NCBI RefSeq assembly: GCF_003430825.1
Contig: NZ_CP024047.1
Coordinates: forward strand, 2,046,001-2,110,000
Length of the DNA stretch: 64,000 nucleotides
DNA from: Natrarchaeobaculum sulfurireducens
Lineage (GTDB): Archaea > Halobacteriota > Halobacteria > Halobacteriales > Natrialbaceae
Direction of reading: 5' to 3'
Part shown: in pieces, positions 16,971-26,337 of the stretch
Layout: each line of letters opens with the position of its first letter
Numbering within the stretch: position 1 is the stretch's first letter
The notes under the pieces: generated by a model
What the model was told of the DNA's origin: nothing
Databases searched by the model: none
Seen by the model: only the letters and a program-made list of their open reading frames with translations
Made by a program: the position numbers and the translations under genes

Positions 16971-19900
16971 ATGAGTACGGACCAGAGTCAGGCGCAGACA
17001 GGGGATGGACGGACGATCCTCCTGATCGGCAGTGGACCGATTCAGATCGGCCAGGCGGCAGAGTTCGACTACTCCGGCGCACAGGCCTGTCGGGCACTGC
17101 AAGAAGAGGGGGCTGAAGTCGTGCTCGTCAACTCCAACCCGGCGACGATCATGACCGATCCGGAGATGGCCGACCGGGTCTACATCGAGCCGATCACGAC
17201 GGAAGCGATCGCCGAGATTATCCGTGAAGAACAACCCGACGGCGTTATCGCCGGGCTGGGCGGCCAGACCGGCCTGAACGTCACCGCCGAACTCGCCGAG
17301 GAGGGCGTCCTGGAAGAACACGACGTCGAGATCATGGGGACGCCGCTCGACACCATTTACGCGACCGAAGACCGCGATCTGTTCCGCCAGCGCATGCAGA
17401 AGATCGGCCAGCCGGTCCCCGCGTCGACGACGATTTCGCTCGACGAGGACGAGTCCGTCGCCGACCTAAGCGAAGCCGACCTCGAAGAGCGCGTTCAAGA
17501 CGCCGTCGACGAGGTCGGGGGCCTGCCGGTCATCGCCCGCACGACGTACACGCTCGGCGGCTCCGGGTCTGGCGTCGTCCACGAGTTCGATGAACTCCTC
17601 GCCCGCGTGCGGAAAGGCCTGCGCCTCTCGCGCAACAACGAGGTGCTGATCACCGAGTCGATCGCCGGCTGGGTCGAGTACGAGTACGAAGTGATGCGCG
17701 ACGCCGACGACTCCTGTATCATCATCTGTAACATGGAGAACATCGACCCGATGGGCATCCACACCGGGGAGTCGACGGTCGTCACACCCTCCCAGGTCGT
17801 CCCCGACAAGGGTCACCAGGAGATGCGCACCGCCGCACTCGACGTCATCCGCGAACTCGGCATCCAGGGCGGCTGTAACATCCAGTTCGCCTGGCACGAC
17901 GACGGCACGCCCGGCGGCGAGTACCGTGTCGTCGAGGTCAACCCCCGCGTTTCCCGCTCGTCGGCGCTCGCCTCGAAGGCGACGGGCTACCCGATCGCTC
18001 GCGTGACCGCGAAAGTCGCCCTCGGAAAGCGTCTCCACGAGATCACAAACGAGATCACCGGCGAGACGACCGCCGCCTTCGAGCCCGCCATCGACTACGT
18101 CGTGACCAAGGTCCCCCGCTGGCCCAAGGACAAGTTCGAGGACGTCGACTTCGAGCTGACGACGGCGATGAAATCGACGGGTGAGGCGATGGCCATCGGC
18201 CGCACGTTCGAGGAGTCACTGCTGAAAGCGCTTCGATCCTCCGAGTACGACCCCGCCGTCGACTGGGCGGACGTAAGCGACGCCGAACTCGAGGAACAGT
18301 ACCTCGAGCGTCCGTCGCCCGACCGCCCGTACGCGATGTTCGAGGCGTTCGAGCGTGGCTACACCGTCGACGAAGTCGTCGAGTTGACCGGCATCTTCGA
18401 GTGGTACACCGAACGCTACGCGAATATCGCGGCGTCCACCCGTGCGGCCCAAGCGGGCGACTTCACCGAGGCCGCCATCACCGGCCACACGAACGCCTCG
18501 ATCGCCGCGACCGCCGGTGGCGAGACCGACGTCGATACCGTCGAGCAGGCGGTTCCTGGCCGGACGTACAAGCAAGTCGACACCTGCGCTGGGGAGTTCG
18601 CCGCCCAGACACCGTATTATTACTCCGCTCGCAGGAACGAGTTCGAGAAAGGACCGCTCGTCGGTGACGCCGCCGCGGGCGAACTCGAGGTCGACCGTGA
18701 CGCAGAGAGCGTGATCGTCGTCGGCGGTGGCCCGATCCGTATCGGACAGGGCGTCGAGTTCGACTACTGTTCGGTTCACGCGGTCCAGGCGCTGCGCGAG
18801 ATGGGGATCGACGCGCACGTGATCAACAACAACCCCGAGACCGTCTCGACGGACTACGACACCTCCGACGGGCTGTTCTTCGAGCCGATCACGGCCGAAG
18901 AGGTCGCCGACGTGGTCGAGGCGATCGACGCCGACGGCGTGATGGTCCAGTTCGGCGGCCAGACCTCCGTCAACATCGCCGAACCGCTGAAAGACGAGAT
19001 CGACCGCCGCGGCCTCGAGTGTTCGGTCATGGGCACCGAGGTCGAAGCGATGGACCTAGCCGAGGATCGCGACCGATTCAACGCCCTCATGGACGAGCTG
19101 GGCATCGCCCAGCCAGAGGGTGGCACCGCCGTCTCGAAAGAAGAGGCCCTCGAGCTGGCCCACGACATCGGCTATCCGGTACTCGTCCGTCCCTCCTACG
19201 TCCTCGGCGGCCGCGCGATGGAAGTCGTCTACGACGATGCCGAACTCGAGCAGTACATCGAGGAGGCCGTCCGCGTCAGCCCCGACAAGCCGATTCTGGT
19301 CGACGACTTCCTCGAGGGGGCAGTCGAACTCGACGTCGACGCCGTCGCCGACGGCGAAGACGTCCTCATCGGCGGCATCATGGAACACGTCGAGAGTGCG
19401 GGCGTCCACTCCGGCGACTCCGCCTGTATGATCCCGCCGCGCTCGCTCGGCCGCGACGTCAACCGCCGCGTCCGCGAGGTCGCAGAGGAGATCGCCCACG
19501 CACTGGATACGGTGGGGCTGTTGAACGTCCAGCTCGCCGTCACCGGGATGGACGACCCCGAGGAAGACCCCGAAGTGTACGTCCTCGAGGCGAATCCACG
19601 TTCCTCGCGGACGGTACCGTTCATCTCGAAGGCGACGGGCGTCCCGATCGCCAAGATCGCCGCGAAAGTCATGACCGGTACCTCGCTCGCAGAACTCGAC
19701 ATCGAAGAGCAGGTACCCACCCAGACCTCGATCAAGGAAGTCGTTCTGCCCTTCGACCGCCTGCCGGGCTCGGACCCGCGTCTCGGCCCGGAGATGAAGT
19801 CGACCGGCGAAGTAATGGGCACCGCTGACACCTTCGGCAAAGCCTACGACAAAGCCCAGGACGCCGTCAACAAGCCGATCCCCGAAGACGGGACGGTCGT

Positions 19901-20225
19901 TATCGACCTCTCCGCCGACGAGTTCTCCGACCCCGACACCGAGGCCGGTGAGGAACTCGTCGCTGGCTTCACCGAGTACTACGACCTCTGTGAAGCCGTC
20001 GACCTCGCAGAGGCCGCCAAACGCGGTGAAGTCGATCTGATCGTCTCGCGAGATCGCAACCTGCTCGAGGTCGCCGTCGAAGAGGAGATCACGTACTTCT
20101 CGACGGAAGGGTCCGCGAAGGCCGCACTCGAGGCCCGCGAAGCGAAAGCCGAACCGATCGACGTCGAGGCCATCACCGACCGCCCACAGCGCAGCGAGTA
20201 CTGGGGCCAGCCGAAAGACGAGTGA
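16971..20225 (+). CDS. carB: Carbamoyl-phosphate synthase large subunit
   Basis: A 1084-residue, full-length protein. It has two homologous ATP-grasp halves, each starting with a glycine-rich pattern ('GSGPIQIGQAAEFDYSG' near 18 and 'GGGPIRIGQGVEFDYC' near 586), and ends in a methylglyoxal-synthase-like allosteric domain (about 950-1084). It makes carbamoyl phosphate for pyrimidines and arginine from ammonia supplied by CarA. No carA is next to it: upstream is a divergent flavoprotein gene. It therefore appears to be transcribed alone from its own TATA box. Sequence and length look intact. Confidence 0.96.
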   Translation: MSTDQSQAQTGDGRTILLIGSGPIQIGQAAEFDYSGAQACRALQEEGAEVVLVNSNPATIMTDPEMADRVYIEPITTEAIAEIIREEQPDGVIAGLGGQTGLNVTAELAEEGVLEEHDVEIMGTPLDTIYATEDRDLFRQRMQKIGQPVPASTTISLDEDESVADLSEADLEERVQDAVDEVGGLPVIARTTYTLGGSGSGVVHEFDELLARVRKGLRLSRNNEVLITESIAGWVEYEYEVMRDADDSCIIICNMENIDPMGIHTGESTVVTPSQVVPDKGHQEMRTAALDVIRELGIQGGCNIQFAWHDDGTPGGEYRVVEVNPRVSRSSALASKATGYPIARVTAKVALGKRLHEITNEITGETTAAFEPAIDYVVTKVPRWPKDKFEDVDFELTTAMKSTGEAMAIGRTFEESLLKALRSSEYDPAVDWADVSDAELEEQYLERPSPDRPYAMFEAFERGYTVDEVVELTGIFEWYTERYANIAASTRAAQAGDFTEAAITGHTNASIAATAGGETDVDTVEQAVPGRTYKQVDTCAGEFAAQTPYYYSARRNEFEKGPLVGDAAAGELEVDRDAESVIVVGGGPIRIGQGVEFDYCSVHAVQALREMGIDAHVINNNPETVSTDYDTSDGLFFEPITAEEVADVVEAIDADGVMVQFGGQTSVNIAEPLKDEIDRRGLECSVMGTEVEAMDLAEDRDRFNALMDELGIAQPEGGTAVSKEEALELAHDIGYPVLVRPSYVLGGRAMEVVYDDAELEQYIEEAVRVSPDKPILVDDFLEGAVELDVDAVADGEDVLIGGIMEHVESAGVHSGDSACMIPPRSLGRDVNRRVREVAEEIAHALDTVGLLNVQLAVTGMDDPEEDPEVYVLEANPRSSRTVPFISKATGVPIAKIAAKVMTGTSLAELDIEEQVPTQTSIKEVVLPFDRLPGSDPRLGPEMKSTGEVMGTADTFGKAYDKAQDAVNKPIPEDGTVVIDLSADEFSDPDTEAGEELVAGFTEYYDLCEAVDLAEAAKRGEVDLIVSRDRNLLEVAVEEEITYFSTEGSAKAALEAREAKAEPIDVEAITDRPQRSEYWGQPKDE

Positions 20226-20731
20226 CTACCACACGCGACTGAAGTCGTGGACCTTCTCCTCGAAGGTATCTGACGACTGATACACTCTGGTCGAACCTTT
20301 TCTACGCGCGACTGGAGCCGAATACTATTCTCCTTCTGTCGAGGGCAGTCACTGAAGAGGATTCATCGGACGGACACAGTGAACGCTCACAGTCACTTTA
20401 GCTGACAGTGTCAGAACCCGTGAAGGGGAACGGTAGGTTGCAGGGTGGTGTGTCACAACGTGGACCGAATGTCCCGTTCGGTCAGTTTAGTTCCCCCATC
20501 CGCGCACGGTATAGCCCAATCCCCAAGATCAGGCCATCTTTTCGTTTGAACGGTAGGATAAAAGCCGTTACGGCCAGCGTACCGACATCTAGAGCAGAAG
20601 TGGTCGATTACGACCTGTCAGCGCACTGGTCCTGTGGCGACACCGGATTCGATCGTCCCGGCCGGTATCTGTCACCCAGTATGAAAACACGCGGTCGTTT
20701 CAAGCGTGTGGCCGACGAATCCTACAGTGGT
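20226..20731. other. 506-bp carB-TraB gene gap with hairpins
   Basis: No coding frame is convincing. A small CGACT-GA-AGTCG hairpin at 20236-20247 follows the carB stop by about 10 bases and could end transcription. 20346-20412 is rich in inverted CACTG/CAGTG words and may be an intergenic repeat. 20425-20496 can fold into the structure annotated separately. An open frame continues upstream from the TraB gene through 20408 but has no domain-like content. Confidence 0.45.
20425..20496 (+). ncRNA. Candidate structured RNA or 5'-leader element
   Basis: GGGGAAC at 20425-20431 is complementary to GTTCCCC at 20490-20496. Inside, GACCGAA (20463-20469) pairs with TTCGGTC (20477-20483) over a 7-base loop, and GTTG (20437-20440) can pair with CAAC (20456-20459). 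Together they make a compact closed multibranch fold of 72 nt. It does not fit a tRNA (no TTCRA loop; six bases separate the last hairpin from the closing stem). No known RNA family is recognised and chance folding in GC-rich DNA remains possible. Confidence 0.25.
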
Positions 20732-21484
20732 ATGTCAGATACGGGCTCCATCACGTTCGTCCCCAGCGTCCACTTCTCCCCCGTCCACCGCCGCCGCGTC
20801 CGATCGACGATTCGGGAGGAAGACCCCGACGTCGTCGCCGTCGAACTCGACGAGTACCGGTACGATCGCCTCGAGCGCAACACTGATACCGACGCGCTGG
20901 ATTTCGCCCGCGAACTGCCGCCCCCGATCGCGGTGACCTACCAGCTGTTGCGAGCCGTCCAGCGAACCGTCGTTCGGCTGTACGGACTCGACCCGCAGAC
21001 GACCGACATGGAGGTCGCGATCGAGACGGCCGCCGAGCTCGATCGCGAGGTGGCGCTGATCGACGAACCGATCGCAGAGACCGTCGACGCGCTCGTCGAC
21101 AGCGTCGGGATCGACACGTTCCCGAAGATGTTGTTGCGGACCCAGCAGCTGGGGCCGCAGGCACAGGCGCAAGCGCTCGAGATGACGACGCTCCCGTTCA
21201 GGGACGTCCGCCACGGCGACGACGTCCAGCCCGCGATCGATCAGCTTCGGTTGCTGGTACCCGAGGTGAGCGAGGTGCTCATCGACCGGCGGGACCGCGC
21301 CATGGCTGAGCGACTCCACGCGCTTCGAGCGGACGGCAACGACGTCGTCGTCGTCATCGGTGCCGGCCACCACAACGGCATCCGCGGTCACCTAGAGCGC
21401 CTGGAGGACCGAGACGACAGCACAGCAGTCGCGATTCCACGACGCCGTCCCCGGCGGTCGGTCACCCGAATCCCCATCGAGTAG
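20732..21484 (+). CDS. TraB/GumN-family protein without membrane domain
   Basis: A 250-residue TraB-domain protein. It has the 'SVHFSPVHRRRV' start (TraB 'GTAHxS' position), 'DVVAVELDEYRYDRL' near residue 35, and the terminal 'VIGAGHHNGI' near 213, which are the putative metal-site positions of the family. Many haloarchaeal TraB proteins add a C-terminal multi-pass membrane part; this one stops after the soluble domain. Start at 20732 (MSDTGS), since the upstream in-frame leader of 108 codons looks non-coding. The biochemical role is unsettled; peptidase-like or pheromone-shutdown roles are known only from distant homologues. Confidence 0.75.
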   Translation: MSDTGSITFVPSVHFSPVHRRRVRSTIREEDPDVVAVELDEYRYDRLERNTDTDALDFARELPPPIAVTYQLLRAVQRTVVRLYGLDPQTTDMEVAIETAAELDREVALIDEPIAETVDALVDSVGIDTFPKMLLRTQQLGPQAQAQALEMTTLPFRDVRHGDDVQPAIDQLRLLVPEVSEVLIDRRDRAMAERLHALRADGNDVVVVIGAGHHNGIRGHLERLEDRDDSTAVAIPRRRPRRSVTRIPIE

Positions 21485-21587
21485 CCCCGGTTCGAAGAAA
21501 AGCCCGTAACTCGAGGCGACGGTGTGTGTTGAACCCGGTGAGCGACAACTCCGACACCCTAAAGCGCCAGGGCTGGCTGGATCGGAT

Positions 21588-24101
21588 ATGGAGTATCACG
21601 AGGCGGCGGACTTCCTCTTCGGTCTGCGGCGATTTCGCCCGAAGCCGGGGACGGAGTCGACGGCACGATTGCTCGCCTCCCTCGAGGACCCGCACGATAG
21701 CATCGACTGCGTCCAGATCGCCGGCTCGAACGGGAAGGGAAGTACCGCTCGCATGCTCGAGCGCACGCTTCGGGAGGCCGGCTACTCGGTGGGGCTGTAC
21801 ACCTCGCCCCATCTCGAGGACCTTCGCGAGCGAGTTCGCGTCGACGGCCGGAAGATCCCGCGCTCGGCAGTCGCCGAGTACGTCGACACCGTTCGTGATC
21901 ACGTCACGCAACGCGGTGCCGACGGCGACTCGCCGACGTTCTTCGAGACGATGACCGCCATGGCGCTGTGGTATTTCGGCCGCGAAGACGTCGACGTCGC
22001 CGTCCTCGAGGTCGGCATCGGCGGCCGATACGATGCGACGAGCGTCGTCGATCCGGTTGCGAGCGCGGTTACGAGCGTCACCCTAGAACACACGGGCATT
22101 ATCGGCGACACCGAAGCCGAGATCGCCCGCGACAAAGCTCACGTCGCTCCCGACGACGCCCCGCTGGTGACGGCCGTCTCGGGTGACCCGCTCGAGGCGA
22201 TTCGCGAGGTGGCTGGCGAGGTCGTCACGGTCGGCGACGGGACGGGCGACGGTCCGGCACCCGACGTGGCGGTCACCTACGGCGGGCTGGCGAATCACGC
22301 GGAGGCCGCCGTTTCGATCGACGCGGCGGAGTGGGGGGTCGACACCCACGTCCCGCTTCCGGGCGACCATCAGGCGACCAATGCAGGTATCGCGGCGGCC
22401 CTCGCCCGACAGGTCACAGCCGTCGACGAGGACGACCTCGCCCGCGGCCTCCGGGCGGCTCACTGGCCGGGCCGATTCGAGGTGATGGACACCGATCCGC
22501 TCGTCGTCCTCGACGGTGCCCACAATCCGGGGGCCTGCGAGACGCTCGCCGAAACGCTGTCGGCGTACGCCTACGACGACCTCCACGTCGTCTTCGGTGC
22601 GATGCACGACAAGGACCACCGGGAGATGGCCACCGCCCTCCCCGACCCGGAGACGGTCGTCGCGACCGAACCATCCCTCGAGCGCGCTGAAGCGCGCTCC
22701 GTCCTCGCGACGGTGTTCGAAGACGCGGGCGTCCCGACCGTCGAGTCCGTCGCATCCGTCCAGGACGCACTTTCTATCGCGCTCGAGTACGCTGGAGCCG
22801 ACGACTGTGTGGTCGTCACCGGTTCGCTGTTCGCCGTCGCCGAGGCCCGCTCGCGGTGGACGCGCGCCGACGTGCCTAAACGAATCAGCAACCTCGAGGA
22901 CGCCCGCGAGATACTGGCCGCGGCCAACGTCCCGGAACGCGGCGTCGGTCGATTCGACGGCGACGCCGTCCACCGCGTCGTGCGGACGAATCTGCGGGTG
23001 AGCCAGGCCGAGGATCTGAAAGACGAACTGCTCCGTCTCGGCGGCGAGTGTGCGATCGCCACCGACCGTAGCGGTGACGAACGGGTCGACGCAGTGCTCA
23101 TGGGGACCCACTCCCAGTTCGACCGGCTCACGAAGACGCTCGCGGACTGCGCTTATGGCCTCGAGACGGTCGCCACCGAACTCCGACAGACGCTCGACCT
23201 CGACGACGCGTCCGAGGACACAACCAGCGACGTTGGACACGCCGGAGACCACGGTGTCGGAGCGGACGACGAGGGGACCGCAAGCGAGTACCCGTGGCAC
23301 GCCCACACCGCCGTCATGGGTATCCTGAACGTCACGCCCGACTCGTTTCACGACGGGGGCGAGTACGACGCCGTCGAAGACGCCGTCGCCCGTGCCGAGG
23401 CGATGGTCGATGCCGGTGCTGACGTGATCGACGTCGGCGGCGAGTCGACGCGACCAGGGGCTGATCCGGTCCCGGTCCAGGCAGAGATCGACCGCGTCGT
23501 CCCCGTTATCGAACGGATTACCGACCTCGAGGCGGCGATCTCCGTCGACACACGCAAGGCCGCCGTTGCCGACGCCGCCCTCGAGGCCGGGGCCGATCTC
23601 GTCAACGACGTCTCCGGGCTCGAAGACCCCGAGATGCGATTCGTCGTCGCGGACCACGATGCGGGACTGGTCGTGATGCACAGCATCGACGCGCCCGTCG
23701 TCCCCGACCGCGAGGTCGACTACGACGACGTCGTCGAGGACGTTATCGACCAGCTCGCCGAGCGCGTCTTACTCGCCGAGAAAGCCGGCATCGACCGCGA
23801 GCGAATCGTCATCGATCCGGGGATCGGCTTCGGCAAATCTGCGGGCGAGAGCTTCGAACTCCTGGGTCGAATCGACGAGTTCGCGGCGCTCGACTGTCCC
23901 GTACTGGTCGGTCACTCACACAAGTCGATGTTCGCCCACGTCGGCCGCGATGCCGACGAGCGCCTCGAGGCGACCGTCGCGGCGAGTGCGATCGCCGCGG
24001 ACCGCGGTGCCGACGTGATTCGAGTCCACGACGTCGCCGAGAACGTCGCTGCCGTTCGGACGGCACTCGCCGCCCGCGACCCCGACCGCTTCGAGTGGTA
24101 G
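21588..24101 (+). CDS. folC-folP: Folylpolyglutamate/dihydrofolate synthase - dihydropteroate synthase fusion
   Basis: An 837-residue fusion. Residues about 1-430 are FolC: 'AGSNGKGSTARM' P-loop near 46, 'LYTSPHLEDLRERVRVDG' near 68, 'LDGAHNPGACETL' near 308. Residues about 455-560 form a linker domain ('LKDELLRLGGECAIATDRSG', 'VLMGTHSQFDRLTK') resembling the N-terminal extension of long bacterial DHPS. Residues about 575-837 are FolP: 'GILNVTPDSFHDGG', 'VDVGGESTRPGA', 'IDPGIGFGKS', 'GHSHKSMF' and a final 'RVHDVAENV'. It would carry out condensation of pterin with p-aminobenzoate and the glutamylation step. The fusion is a known haloarchaeal arrangement. Start at 21588. Confidence 0.93.
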   Translation: MEYHEAADFLFGLRRFRPKPGTESTARLLASLEDPHDSIDCVQIAGSNGKGSTARMLERTLREAGYSVGLYTSPHLEDLRERVRVDGRKIPRSAVAEYVDTVRDHVTQRGADGDSPTFFETMTAMALWYFGREDVDVAVLEVGIGGRYDATSVVDPVASAVTSVTLEHTGIIGDTEAEIARDKAHVAPDDAPLVTAVSGDPLEAIREVAGEVVTVGDGTGDGPAPDVAVTYGGLANHAEAAVSIDAAEWGVDTHVPLPGDHQATNAGIAAALARQVTAVDEDDLARGLRAAHWPGRFEVMDTDPLVVLDGAHNPGACETLAETLSAYAYDDLHVVFGAMHDKDHREMATALPDPETVVATEPSLERAEARSVLATVFEDAGVPTVESVASVQDALSIALEYAGADDCVVVTGSLFAVAEARSRWTRADVPKRISNLEDAREILAAANVPERGVGRFDGDAVHRVVRTNLRVSQAEDLKDELLRLGGECAIATDRSGDERVDAVLMGTHSQFDRLTKTLADCAYGLETVATELRQTLDLDDASEDTTSDVGHAGDHGVGADDEGTASEYPWHAHTAVMGILNVTPDSFHDGGEYDAVEDAVARAEAMVDAGADVIDVGGESTRPGADPVPVQAEIDRVVPVIERITDLEAAISVDTRKAAVADAALEAGADLVNDVSGLEDPEMRFVVADHDAGLVVMHSIDAPVVPDREVDYDDVVEDVIDQLAERVLLAEKAGIDRERIVIDPGIGFGKSAGESFELLGRIDEFAALDCPVLVGHSHKSMFAHVGRDADERLEATVAASAIAADRGADVIRVHDVAENVAAVRTALAARDPDRFEW

Positions 24102-24808
24102 TACCGTCTCGAGTCGATTGGGTGCCATCGAGGTTAGATCGAGTACCGCCGACGCTTTCGACGGTGTCATCGATCAGTTCGAGGCTGTTGTCGGCCCCGC
24201 GACGGACACTGGTCTCGACGAGGGGTTCGCAGTCTCCCTCAGTATAAAAGGGATCGCAGCCCTGTTGGACTGTCTTCGTCTTTCACATTGCCGGTCAGGC
24301 GTTCGATCCCGTCGTTTCACACGCCTCGCCGATGGCGAACGCAGCTCACCCAGGTGAGCGAGGACTGTTATCAGTAGGTGTGTGCGAGCGTACAGGAGTC
24401 GGTCGAAGTGGCGTCGACCGGTAGTCCTCGCAGGTTGTACGGTTCCGAACGTCGCTACTACTCGAGCGACTGTCGTTCCCGGGACCGTCGCCGATCGAAC
24501 GAGGGTCGGGTCCGCGCCTGACGATCAGACGCGCCGATTCGCCGCCGGTCGAGGCGTCGATCGCAGCCAAACGAGAGAGCACAGCACACGATTCCGAGCG
24601 AGTCGTGTGCACATTCTACACACTACCGGTCGAAATTGACCGTCGCGAGTAGCGGAAGTTCTTACCGTGACCGACGACGGACTCGCGGCCGATGACGGAT
24701 GGTCGGTCGATGCCCATCCCATCGGGTGACGGTCGCCCGCATTTCAGCTACCAGTCACACACTTCATCGGCTGACGGTCACCCGTTCGACGCGGTCGGCA
24801 ACCGTTAA
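24102..24808. other. 707-bp intergenic region, nothing recognised
   Basis: Short frames exist but none has domain-like content or a persuasive start. A TATA-like TATAAAAG sits near 24243-24250 without a gene at the right distance. The right end shows two similar words, GGTGACGGTCGCCCG and GCTGACGGTCACCCG (about 24724-24785), upstream of the small YeiH-linked ORF; they could be operator-like but this is a weak observation. Confidence 0.4.
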
Positions 24809-24976
24809 ATGGCCGAAGGGCAGAAATCCGAACGAATGTCGAGAGTACCGTGGGAGCCGTACGTCGCCCGGCTGTGGGATCGCTGGACGGCGCTCGAGCG
24901 CGACTGGCGAAGCGTCGCGGTCGGGGCGATGATCGTCGGATCGATCGCGCTACTGGATCTTCAGGTTCCGTGGTGA
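24809..24976 (+). CDS. 55-residue single-span membrane peptide upstream of the YeiH-type exporter
   Basis: This short ORF starts at ATG 24809 (or at the in-frame ATG at 24836, giving 46 residues) and ends at TGA 24974-24976. The predicted protein has an amphipathic Trp/Arg-rich front ('VPWEPYVARLWDRW', 'ERDWRSV') and one hydrophobic helix ('VAVGAMIVGSIALLDL') ending in VPW. The exporter ATG follows four bases after the stop, which suggests translational coupling and a joint role, for example as a small subunit or assembly factor. The functional link is inference; the coupling is seen. Confidence 0.5.
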   Translation: MAEGQKSERMSRVPWEPYVARLWDRWTALERDWRSVAVGAMIVGSIALLDLQVPW

Positions 24977-24980
24977 CGTG

Positions 24981-25973
24981 ATGAGTGCCCGTCGACTGCT
25001 TCCGGGGATCGCCGTTCTCTGTCTCGGGGCCCTGCTGGCCCGCGGAATCGCCGACCTTGCGGGCCCGAATCACCTCCTCGTCGCCATCGCGCTCGGGTTC
25101 GTCCTCGGCAACGTCGTGGGAGTTCCCGACCGACTCGCACCCGGAATCGCGACCCACAAGCTCTGGCTCGGCGCTGGCATCGTCCTCCTGGGGGCGTCGC
25201 TCTCGCTCGAGGCGGTACTCGAGGTCGGCGGGCCCGTTCTGGCGGTCGTCGTCGGCGTGACCGGGCTGACGCTGGTGCTCGTCGAAGTGCTCGCCCGAAA
25301 CGTCTTCGGGCTCGCGAACCGGCTCTCGTCGCTGCTCGCGGCCGGAGCCAGTATCTGTGGGGTCTCGGCGGTCGTCGCCGTCGCGGGAATCGTCAGGGCG
25401 AGGGAGGGACAGATCGCCTACGCAGCCGCGACGGTGTTGCTGTTCGACGCGATCACGATCGTCGTCTACCCGATCGTCGGCGAGTTGCTGGGGCTGTCGG
25501 GAATCGTCTTCGGGATCTGGGCCGGCGTCAGTATGTTTTCGACCGGCCCCGTCGTCGCGGTCGGGTTCGCCCACTCGGACGTCGCCGGGCAGTGGGCGAC
25601 GATGACAAAACTCACCCGAAACGCTCTCATCGGCGTCGTCGTCCTCGCGTACGCGAGTTACTACGCCCGATCTGGGTCGTCAAGTGCGAGCGACGGGCGG
25701 TCGCTCGGGCTCCTCTGGGCGGAGTTTCCGAAGTTCGTCCTCGGGTTTCTCGCGCTCGCCGTCCTCTCGTCGCTCGGCGCGTTCTCCCCCGACCAGCAGG
25801 CGTCGATCGAGAACGCCTACGGCTGGCTGTTCTTGCTCGCATTCGTCGGACTCGGCACGGAAATTCGGCTCGCCACGCTCCGTAATACCGGCTCGACGCC
25901 GGTGGTCGTCGTGCTGGTGGCGTTTCTCGTCGCGAGCGCTCTCTCGCTGGGCGTCCTCACGGTGCTTTTCTGA
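24981..25973 (+). CDS. YeiH-family putative sulfate/anion exporter
   Basis: A 330-residue multi-pass membrane protein of the UPF0324/Cons_hypoth698 family, with about ten hydrophobic helices. Family marks are 'LLVAIALGFVLGNVVGVP' near 30, 'LLAAGASICGVSAVVAVAGI' near 115-135, and 'GVWAGVSMFSTGPVVAVGFAHS'-like residues near 175-195. YeiH proteins are named for putative sulfate export, but substrate evidence is thin in the family. Start at ATG 24981; a GTG three bases earlier is also in frame. A small membrane-peptide ORF ends four bases upstream. Confidence 0.85.
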   Translation: MSARRLLPGIAVLCLGALLARGIADLAGPNHLLVAIALGFVLGNVVGVPDRLAPGIATHKLWLGAGIVLLGASLSLEAVLEVGGPVLAVVVGVTGLTLVLVEVLARNVFGLANRLSSLLAAGASICGVSAVVAVAGIVRAREGQIAYAAATVLLFDAITIVVYPIVGELLGLSGIVFGIWAGVSMFSTGPVVAVGFAHSDVAGQWATMTKLTRNALIGVVVLAYASYYARSGSSSASDGRSLGLLWAEFPKFVLGFLALAVLSSLGAFSPDQQASIENAYGWLFLLAFVGLGTEIRLATLRNTGSTPVVVVLVAFLVASALSLGVLTVLF

Positions 25974-26337
25974 GAGAGGTCTCGAGCCGCCAACCGACGT
26001 CCGACCCGCGCCACGCATAGCGGCAACAAGATCCGCAACAGTCTGAATCGGCCGTTAGTGGACGAGAGGGCTGATCTACACGCGTCTGTCACCAGGTCGA
26101 AGGAGTTGCTCGAGCGGTTTGGCCGCCCACTCACGCTGTGTTGTGCATCGACCGACGGTCGTTTTCGGGCGGCTCGAGGCGTCTTCGGCGTAGATCGAGT
26201 TAATCGTCCACGGGCAGGTATCGAGGGTGTCAGTCACACCCGCGGCTCGGAGAGTTTTGCACCTTTTCGGGTAAACACCGAAGAATTGCTTACAGAGCGC
26301 CTCTTACAAGGGAATAGCTGATAGGGAGGTGTAGTTC
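25974..26337. other. 364-bp region between the YeiH-type gene and pstS
   Basis: No supported gene. An 87-codon frame (26058-26321, GTG start) shows no domain-like pattern and poor composition for a haloarchaeal protein. The right part should hold the pst operon promoter; AT-rich words near 26262-26310 precede a very good ribosome binding site. No clear PHO-box-type direct repeat could be fixed by eye. Confidence 0.4.
26325..26331 (+). promoter_or_regulatory. Strong Shine-Dalgarno site of pstS
   Basis: GGAGGTG, fully complementary to the archaeal 16S 3' end, lies six bases before the pstS ATG at 26338. Most other genes in the window have weak or no such site, so pstS is probably on a leadered, efficiently translated mRNA. 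Confidence 0.65.

Noticed and set aside
20425-20496. tRNA-like reading of the 72-nt fold (7-bp closing stem)
   Set aside because: No TTCRA loop, no proper D-arm, and six unpaired bases precede the 3' closing strand; kept only as a generic structured-RNA candidate.
26058-26321. 87-codon frame upstream of pstS
   Set aside because: GTG start with no ribosome binding site, un-acidic composition and no domain pattern; more likely promoter DNA.
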